NCBI RefSeq assembly: GCF_000485595.1
Contig: NW_014577763.1
Coordinates: 16,726 to 40,865, forward strand
Source: Priapulus caudatus
Taxonomy: Eukaryota; Priapulida; Priapulimorpha; Priapulimorphida; Priapulidae
Reading direction: 5' to 3'
Length of the DNA: 24,140 nucleotides
A program made the translations under genes and the position numbers. Position 1 is the stretch's first letter. Every line of letters starts with the position of its first letter. This document shows, piece after piece, positions 17,940 through 24,140 of the stretch. The notes beneath the pieces are model-generated. The model searched no databases. It saw only the letters and a program-made list of their open reading frames with translations, and was not told where the DNA came from.

Positions 17940-18329
17940 GGCGGACCAATACGCCAAAAATATCTTCAAGTTCGGTACATGAAAAGGAATTAATTTGTAA
18001 CTATAATGATTGAAGTAGTACAGCAAATCTTAGATAATTTAAATTTCCTTGGGAAAAAATTGAAGTAAAATTTCCAATTGGAAAATCTGCAACGTACCTA
18101 ATATACTATAGTACTACCTACTTCTAAGTTCTAGTACTAGTAACTAATTATGATTAGTGGATTTAATCATGCTCCTGAGTAGAATTAAATATTGTGATTA
18201 ACTTAATCATGATTAAAGTTAATTACGCTTCGTGAAACAGTCACTTTAATTTAAGTACGAGAAGTTAATCATGATTAGTGATTTAATCACGATTCAATAC
18301 TTAAGTACGCTTCGTGAAACCGGCCCCTG
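17938..18329. mobile_element. Right half of the CAGGGGCC MITE (second copy)
   Basis: Matches 9550-9973 throughout and ends with the cleaner inverted terminus AAACCGGCCCCTG. The left end is missing because the block begins inside the element at the (CT)n junction. It is 389 bp from GCGG to the end, against 421 bp in the other copy. Confidence 0.8.
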
Positions 18330-18534
18330 GTGTCCATCTTATGCACCAGCTGATTGTGGACACACCCTTTTATAGTCAGCCATCAGCTTCCTCCTAAATT
18401 TTTGTTTTCAATATTTATATCCACCTTTTATAGTCAGCAGTGAGCTTCTTCCTGAATTGTTGTTTTCAAGATTTATACCCACCTATAATTCATTTGTTTA
18501 ATTCATGCAAAAACTAGACAAAATATGTACTTAC

Positions 18535-18714
18535 TCTTGCCACCGTCTCTTGCTGTGCTCGGGAGACTCGAGCTTGCTGCTCTGGCTCGGCAGCGATTGC
18601 CTCCTGTTGTAGCCGCCGAGCTCTATCCGTAGCCAAGCTCTCCTGGAATTGCTGGTTTTGCTCGCAAATAATGCAGTGTCCAGTGTGCCCCACTGTGTGT
18701 CCTTCTGAGCAAGT
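18535..18714 (-). CDS. Duplicate of HECT gene exon 6, intact: Cys/His segment and coiled coil
   Basis: Acceptor TATATTCAG|ACT, donor GCAAGA|GTAAGT, 180 bp (60 codons), phase 0 and fully open. It begins TCSEGHTVGHTGHCIICEQ, a Cys/His cluster that could bind zinc, then NQQFQESLATDRARRLQQEA and an Ala/Glu/Gln-rich helix ending QQETVAR. The 'FQESLxxDRARR' stretch resembles the coiled coil before UBX in FAF-type proteins, fitting the UBX-like exons 7-8. It lies upstream of the gene's first exon, outside the main exon chain. Confidence 0.75.
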
Positions 18715-19103
18715 CTGAATATAAAAAAATCACCAATAAAATGAGAGCCACTTTATGAGGTCATTGGTGCTCTGATTTAATGTATATCAACCGTGACATG
18801 TCATACTGTGCTTTCGAAAAAATTGTGTTTGCCGACTCTTGGTAGTTCTTTGTGGAAATTAAAAAGTATTATCGAGTTGATCCAATAAGTTAACCGCCTC
18901 AAATTATATCGAAGACCAGTAATGTTCACATGTTCTAAAGTCTAATTTATATTAAATAAGTATGTAACCATTTATGTAACCGACTTTAATTACGTGGCAT
19001 GCCATGCAATGATCACAATCTGTAAATACACAAGAAGAACACAAGGTTACGAATAACAATATCAATCACATTAAAAAATTAGAATCCCCATATGCACACT
19101 CAC

Positions 19104-19300
19104 TTGAGGAGCAGGTGGTGCTGACGGCGGAGCAGCTGGTGCTGACGGCGGAGCAGCTGGTGCTGACGGCGGAGCAGCTGGTGCTGACGGCGGAGCAGGT
19201 GGTGCTGGCGGCGGAGCAGCTGGTGCTGACGGCGGAGCAGGTGGTACTGACGGCGGAGCAGCTGGTGCTGACGGCGGAGCAGGTGGTGCTGACGGCGGAG
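19104..19300 (-). CDS. Duplicate of HECT gene exon 5: regular PPSAPAA heptad repeats (5' part missing)
   Basis: About nine nearly perfect 21-bp units, reading PPSAPAA or PPSAPPA on the minus strand and ending PPAPQ at donor CTCAA|GTGAGT. It joins the exon at 18714 in phase 0. The expected start (DGDQSS and acceptor) is absent: the array runs directly into (AT)n at about 19301. Translation in the wrong frame gives artefactual (LRRQHQL)n repeats. Confidence 0.75.
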
Positions 19301-19327
19301 ATAGTGATATAGTATAATAATATATAT

Positions 19328-19392
19328 ATATATATGAGGAGCGTATAATGAGATAATACGCATATTGTCATTATAGCGCTCCTGATATATAT
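19328..19392. repeat. Imperfect hairpin between AT tracts
   Basis: AGGAGCG-TATAATGA pairs with TCATTATA-GCGCTCCT across a 16-base loop with one bulge, flanked by (AT)n on both sides. Confidence 0.6.
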
Positions 19393-19409
19393 AAATAATA
19401 TATGTAGAT

Positions 19410-19582
19410 ATACGGTGTGTGTGTGTGTGTGGTGTTGTGTGTTGTTGTGTAGTGTGGTGTGTGTGCGCGGGTGGTGCTTGCGGCGTGTTGCGTGGCGTGT
19501 CGTGCGCGCGTGTGCTGACGCGGCGTGTGCGTGGATGCGTGCGGTGCGTCGTGGCGTGCGTGTGTGTGTGTGTGTGTTGTAT
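19410..19582. repeat. GT-rich cryptic microsatellite
   Basis: (GT)n with interspersed GC-rich GTGCG/GCGTG units. No coding sense on either strand. Confidence 0.85.
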
Positions 19583-19704
19583 GCTTAATGGAATTCAACC
19601 AGCTCGCAGAAAAACATTTTCACTCTAGAGAGAGTCGAGGAGGCAAATATAGCAGAGTAACTGTGATATAGGAGTGAAGCTGTAGTTAGCTGCAGCCGTT
19701 TTCG

Positions 19705-19850
19705 TAACAGTTAATTATGATGTTAGTTAGTTAGGTTAGGTTAGGTAGTTAGTTAGTTAGTATTAGTTGATTAGTTGTTAGTTAGTAGTTATTATGATTA
19801 GTTAGTTAGTTAGCTAGCTAGCTAGTTAGCTAGTTAGCTGGCATCCGTAG
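19705..19850. repeat. Degenerate (TTAG)n tract
   Basis: Irregular GTTA/TTAG/GCTA tetranucleotides with a short TTAGGTTAGG run. Simple repeat. Confidence 0.85.
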
Positions 19851-20100
19851 TTTAGACACTAGCGATTCTACTGGGCCGTGAATCGCGTCAGTTAGAGCAA
19901 ACATTCCGAGCGAGATGCGCCGTAGGGGCACGCGACGCCTGCTTGCGTAGCTCCCTCTTATGACCTGCTCGTGAACACGCGGCGCAGTCGCTCGAGTAAT
20001 GAACCGGCGCGATGTTCGGCAGTACCATGCGCTTCTTGCTGTCCGGACTACAGACCGCCGTCTGGCACGAGAGAAACTCAAAGTAAATAATTGTAGTATT
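19850..20100 (-). other. Unassigned open frame of mixed composition
   Basis: An 83-codon arginine-rich frame (about 19830-20081), with GC content near 50% in contrast to the low-complexity flanks. No domain recognised; low odds of being a gene. Possibly a fragment of a transposon. Confidence 0.2.
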
Positions 20101-20514
20101 ATAATTTTATATATCTTATATATCTAGAATGTATTTTATAGTCGAGCTTACGTTAATATTATTAACTTACTTATATATAATGACATTGGGCGCGGTTTAT
20201 GACGCTCATAAACCACCATGTTTGTATTTGAATTGCTACGAATGTACCACGCACACGAGAACACACTCAGCGCAGAAGACCGAGTTTTTTCAGATACCAT
20301 TACTGACGAGCTAAGCGCGTATAAGGAATCTCGAGTATAAGATGGCTTAGATAACCCGTGTATTCTCAGCGTGTGTTCCCTGGACGCATCCGAGAGCCGG
20401 CGAGGCGCTGTTGCTAGCGTGACAGTGTCAGCTGTGTCGCTGTGATGCCAGTTACTGCGGAGCTCTCTGTTCTAACATGCGTGGATGTCGTACCCGTAGG
20501 TTGAATTGTCTGTC

Positions 20515-20740
20515 CAGGGGTACGGCAGTAGGTAACTGTCAGAGGTACGGCAGAGTAAAGCTGTCAGGGGTAAGAGGCTAGAGGTATAGGCTGTCGGGTA
20601 CGGGCAAGGTAGGCTGTCAGGGTTACGGCAGAGGTGAGGCTTGTCAGGGTACAGGCAGAGTGTAGGCTGTCAGGGTATCGGCAGGGTGAGGCTTGTTTAA
20701 CAGCTGTCAGGGGTAACTGCAGAGAGTAAGGCTGTGTTGG
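20515..20740. repeat. ~22-bp tandem repeat (GGCTGTCAGGGGTACGGCAG)
   Basis: About nine units of GCTGTCAGGGTACGGCAGAG type with many one-base indels. Minisatellite, non-coding. Confidence 0.8.
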
Positions 20741-20794
20741 GTATAAACCGGAAATTTATTTGAGGAAAGGATATAAAGTTTATAATGATACTCT

Positions 20795-20970
20795 GCCATG
20801 TTGGATATGATATGATATATATAGGATGAATATGATAATGATATCTATATATGATAATTAGGATATGATATGATATGAGTACGATACGATATGATAAGCG
20901 AATGATACTATAACGATACGATACTTGTTCAATTATTCAACGTCCGATATATATATATATATATATATAT
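20795..20970. repeat. GATAT/GATAC pentamer array followed by (AT)n
   Basis: Repeated ATGATATGAT and ACGATACGAT with small variants from about 20800 to 20930, then a pure (AT)n tract at 20946-20970. Confidence 0.85.
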
Positions 20971-21029
20971 TAATGTTTAAATCTATTTTGTTTAATATAA
21001 TTAGCCGTGGCAATTTATAGGTCCTCTCC

Positions 21030-21900
21030 CACACGACCCACAGCACACACAACAACACACACAGCCCACAACAGACAGCACACACACCACACACACACAC
21101 CACACATACACACACACACAACTCCACACACACGACACCTCACACACCAGCAGCACGTATGCGGCACGACGCTTGCAGCCAACTTCGCTCATGTCAATGC
21201 GTGCGCGCGCACACACAACAACACACCACATTGTTGAACACCCATGGTGCACACCAGACGCACGACTGCGACACACTTCGCTCACCAAGCCGCACCAAAA
21301 CACATGCACGGCACGTCCACCACTCGCTCACTCAATCGCGGCGCACGACTACCCAAACTACAGCACACGCAGCACGGGTTGATGCACACACTCGCCTCAT
21401 TCACGCGGGATTGCGGCGCACACTACACACACACACGCACCTGCACATATTCGCTCACTAAACACGCGCGCGACACACACAGCAACACACACACGCTCGC
21501 GCACGCACAGCTTGCAACAACTCGCTCACTGAAAGCGCGCAGCCGGCAACACACGACACGCACACGTACGTCTTAGCGACACAGTTGCTCACTCAGCGGA
21601 GGCGCGCGCCACTTGTGTCGAGACACACACATACAGATAGACACTTCTCACACACACAGAGCACACACATCAGCTACCACGCCTTGCACACACTCGCTCA
21701 CGTACAGCGCGCGCGCACTATGGAGTGAACAACGAATCAACACAACACAACACACACCACACACGCACACTTACCATATCATATACACTCACTTATTAAA
21801 GACCGCTAACACACGCCGCACGCACTGCGGCGCACGTCATGCCCTTCACTTCCATACTCAGCACGCCGACAAACCAACACCACGCGCGCACCCACCGTCA
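21030..21900. repeat. CA-rich satellite with recurrent TCGCTCACT spacer
   Basis: Long (CA)n-like stretches are broken about every 45-110 bases by CTCGCTCACT or close variants (near 21184, 21277, 21323, 21391, 21450, 21521, 21585, 21692, 21786), often followed by a GCGCGC block. Open frames of about 100 codons here, rich in His and Thr, are composition artefacts. Confidence 0.75.
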
Positions 21901-22221
21901 CCTCAGACGGCCACTGTATTAGTAACAATAAATAAAAATAGAAAATGAATAGAAGCCACGCATTTGTAGGTAATAGTAATGTGTGAGATCTGGCGAAATA
22001 ATATTGTAATAATGCTTGTCGTTAATTGAACATGCGGTACGCTTTCTAATGGTGTGCGTGAAAGCTAATATTAGGTTACCACACGTGTATTCTAACTAAT
22101 GTTTCGCATTAATGTAGCGTGTCGAGTAAGGTACTATCACATTATCGTTTTACGACGTACCGGTATATGTGTATGATTGTTATATTGTTGTGCATCCGAG
22201 TCGCGAGTGTTCCTAAGAACC

Positions 22222-22491
22222 CCTAGGACACACTTGTGCGATATTGTTCATCGCTGGCGCTTGTTGCGCTGATGCGATAAATAGCGCTGGCCGGGTCGAA
22301 AAACCGGTGCGGAAATATTCAACATTTTTGAATCGACGATGCGCCGGCGTATGGTCGCGAGCGAAATAACCTGCCGTGGGAGACAATGTAGCCGCCGGTA
22401 CCGGACAGAGCGGGCGCACGAGCGCGAACGACCGGCGACGTATTTTATACGATCGCAAGCGCGCAGCATAGAAATCCGCTGTGTCCTAAGG
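22222..22491. mobile_element. Candidate 270-bp element with CCTAGGACACA inverted ends
   Basis: The left end CCTAGGACACA and right end TGTGTCCTAAGG are inverted copies with one base inserted. The interior is GC-rich, with TATAAAA on the minus strand at about 22442-22448. No target duplication was established. Confidence 0.4.
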
Positions 22492-22817
22492 CTTAAGGTA
22501 GTGTGAAACATTCATACTAGTTCATATAGATGTTAATGTATAGCCGAGATGCCCAACGATCTAAGTAAACTATAATACTTACTTAACGTGATCACAATGC
22601 TAACGACTTTTTACGCAATGAGTATGATACACCACATCTTTAGCGTAATGGTATAATACTGTCTTATAGGCAAAGAGTATAATACCTTATATTTAAGTAA
22701 TGTGATAAACTTGGCTTTTATACAAGGATATAATGCCTGATCTGTAATAGACAAAAGCATACTGGTGCTGCATTTACTTTGCTTTATATGTAAAAGTAAA
22801 TATTTAAATGATAGGAG

Positions 22818-22854
22818 GACGTGCTATGCGGTTCACACCGCCCACGAGCACGTC
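22818..22854. repeat. Two-tier perfect hairpin
   Basis: Outer stem GACGTGCT / AGCACGTC, inner stem GCGGT / ACCGC with a TCAC loop, separated by 2 and 5 unpaired bases. No poly-U tail follows, so it is unlikely to be a terminator. Confidence 0.7.
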
Positions 22855-23309
22855 TTGTAATAATGAACTACTACTGCGCGTCTTTCACTGTGCAGAACCG
22901 ATATTCTACTCTGTCCATAGTCAAGAACACGATAGGTGTCGTGGAGCATGCGCATCGTGGAGAACTATGAACAGTGCGAATTCAACTTTCTATGGTTCAG
23001 GTAAATTAGTTATAATCAAAGTTAAATTTAGTTAAGCCAATAGTAGTCTTAAAGTTTGTAGTCATGTTTATGTGACTGGCGAAGGATATAAACACAGATG
23101 ATGTCATGCAGCTTTATTCAGACGTACACATTACCTTGATGAGATTGCTGTGATGGCAAATGTGTTAGGTGTCACATGTTCAAGTCCACGCACTCGGCCC
23201 ACTACACCGCGTTCGGTAATCACGGAAATAAACGTGAATTTGGTGCTTCACGTTATCTGCGTGACTGCATGTTATGTGAAAATCTTTTTGGTAGGCAATA
23301 CTGTGTACG

Positions 23310-23620
23310 TGAATTTTGTTGTACAATGCTGGTGTACAATCTGGTGCAATGTCTTGTATACAATATTGTTAACGAGAGCCCTACAAAAGCAATTTACGAG
23401 ATATAGCACAAGATTGTACTAAAAGATTGTAGCATAAAAATTGTACACAAAATTGTATAAATTTGTGGTACAACCCTGTGTACAACTCTTTGGCGTACAA
23501 TTGTGTACAGAACTTGTGTAAATTTTGTGTAAATATTTGTAGACAATTTTTTACATATTGTATACAATTTTGTGTACAATTATGTAGCAGATCTTTTGTA
23601 CAATCTGTGTAAAATTCGTC
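23310..23620. repeat. Cryptic 11-12-bp array based on TTGTGTACAA
   Basis: About 15 occurrences of TTGTACA, TTGTGTACA or TGTGTAAA-type words, with 11-12-base spacing where regular. Many are near-palindromes (TTGTGTACAA). Non-coding. Confidence 0.75.
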
Positions 23621-23884
23621 ATTGCTTTGCAGCTCAAGCAATCATTGCAGAATTTTGGCGAAGCCTCTACAAACTCAAGCGACTGTGCGCGCAGGCAGCA
23701 CAATCGCAGTGCGGCTGTGCTGACGCCAGGCGTTAACATTTCCTTTCGCGAGGTCATACGAACGATTGAATGCTGGGAAGAGTAAGCGTAAGTCTCACGA
23801 GAGCGTAGCGCTCAGGTGTTCATTCGGGAATAATATACGATCACCTCTGTAATCCGTGTGCTCGGCCTTGTTTCACGCCTCTAT

Positions 23885-24050
23885 CCGTAGCGTCCGTCTT
23901 CCGTCCTCCGCGTCCGTCCGTCGCGTCCGCGTCGTCCGTCGCGTCACTGCCGTTCACCCACGTAAGTCGTCGCGTCGTGCGTTCGTCCGTCGTCCGTCCG
24001 TCCGCGGCCGTTCACTGTGGAACTTTCCGTCCATCCGTCCGTTCGTGTGT
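23885..24050. repeat. (CCGT)n / GTCCGTCC tract
   Basis: Irregular CCGT and GTCGC tetramers with small indels. A common simple-repeat type in invertebrate genomes. Confidence 0.85.
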
Positions 24051-24140
24051 CTATGTAGTGGGTACTAGATTTAAGGAGGTCTGCAAATCTGCCGCGAAGT
24101 AAGGATGCTAATGATGAAAGAATAGCATGCTATTAGTGCC

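Larger units (their letters stand above)
21950..24140. other. Right end of window: no recognised gene
   Basis: Mixed AT-rich DNA holding the inverted-repeat element at 22222-22491, the hairpin at 22818-22854, the TTGTACA-rich array at 23310-23620 and the CCGT tract at 23885-24050, each listed separately. A few 60-90 codon frames are present, none with a recognisable domain. Confidence 0.5.

Noticed and set aside
19705-19850. Telomere-like TTAGG repeats
   Set aside because: Only two or three TTAGG in a row within a degenerate TTAG/GTTA tract, not a telomeric array.
21001-21948. Several 70-110 codon His/Thr-rich or Cys/Val-rich frames
   Set aside because: They are produced by CA/GT repeat composition on both strands and have no domain or conserved start.

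Overview
The window is eukaryotic nuclear DNA. It has a spliced gene with many introns and GT/AG boundaries, an LTR retrotransposon, several families of short inverted-repeat (MITE-like) transposons, diverged tandem repeats and long microsatellite tracts. The 'GACCT...CTCAAAATCAATAGGGG' repeats, the (CCGT)n tract and a HECT/UBX-type gene fit a marine invertebrate such as a mollusc or another lophotrochozoan. The species cannot be fixed from the sequence. There are no bacterial operons, no CRISPR array and no phage genes.

Layout. (1) 1-3111, minus strand: the 5' part of a Ty3/Gypsy-type LTR retrotransposon. It has a 1072-bp LTR (2040-3111) with perfect TGACAA/TTGTCA ends, a tRNA-Lys-like primer-binding site 2 bp inside it, a gag with nonsense and frameshift lesions, a CCHC knuckle, and an aspartic protease running off the left edge. 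The rest of pol and the second LTR lie outside the window. (2) 3468-15669, minus strand: one gene in about 14 exons ending in a HECT ubiquitin-ligase domain with a clear catalytic-cysteine motif. Upstream it encodes an acidic N terminus, a basic segment with a conserved-looking domain, a Pro/Ala-rich heptad minisatellite exon, a Cys/His plus coiled-coil exon, and a UBX-like domain. Nearly every junction is phase 0. Several exons (5, 6, 7, 10, 11, 12) carry small indels or a stop, while exons 1-4, 8, 9, 13 and 14 are clean. The introns hold four recognisable MITEs, a SINE-like remnant and two kinds of tandem repeat. (3) 15670-17935: AT-rich DNA with no recognisable gene. (4) 17938-19300: a second copy of the exon 5-6 region and the adjoining half-MITE, bounded by (CT)n and (AT)n. 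Here exon 6 is perfectly open. (5) 19300-24140: mostly low-complexity and cryptic repeats (GT, TTAG, a ~22-bp tandem, GATAT, CA-rich, TTGTGTACAA-like, CCGT), with no convincing gene.

Interpretation. The gene product would be an E3 ubiquitin ligase combining a C-terminal HECT lobe with a UBX-like (p97/VCP-adaptor type) module, an unusual arrangement that deserves a database check. The in-place copy of exons 5-6 is consistently 5-16% longer than the duplicate through scattered small insertions. That looks more like insertion-biased long-read sequence than natural decay, so some of the gene's lesions may be assembly errors rather than pseudogenisation.
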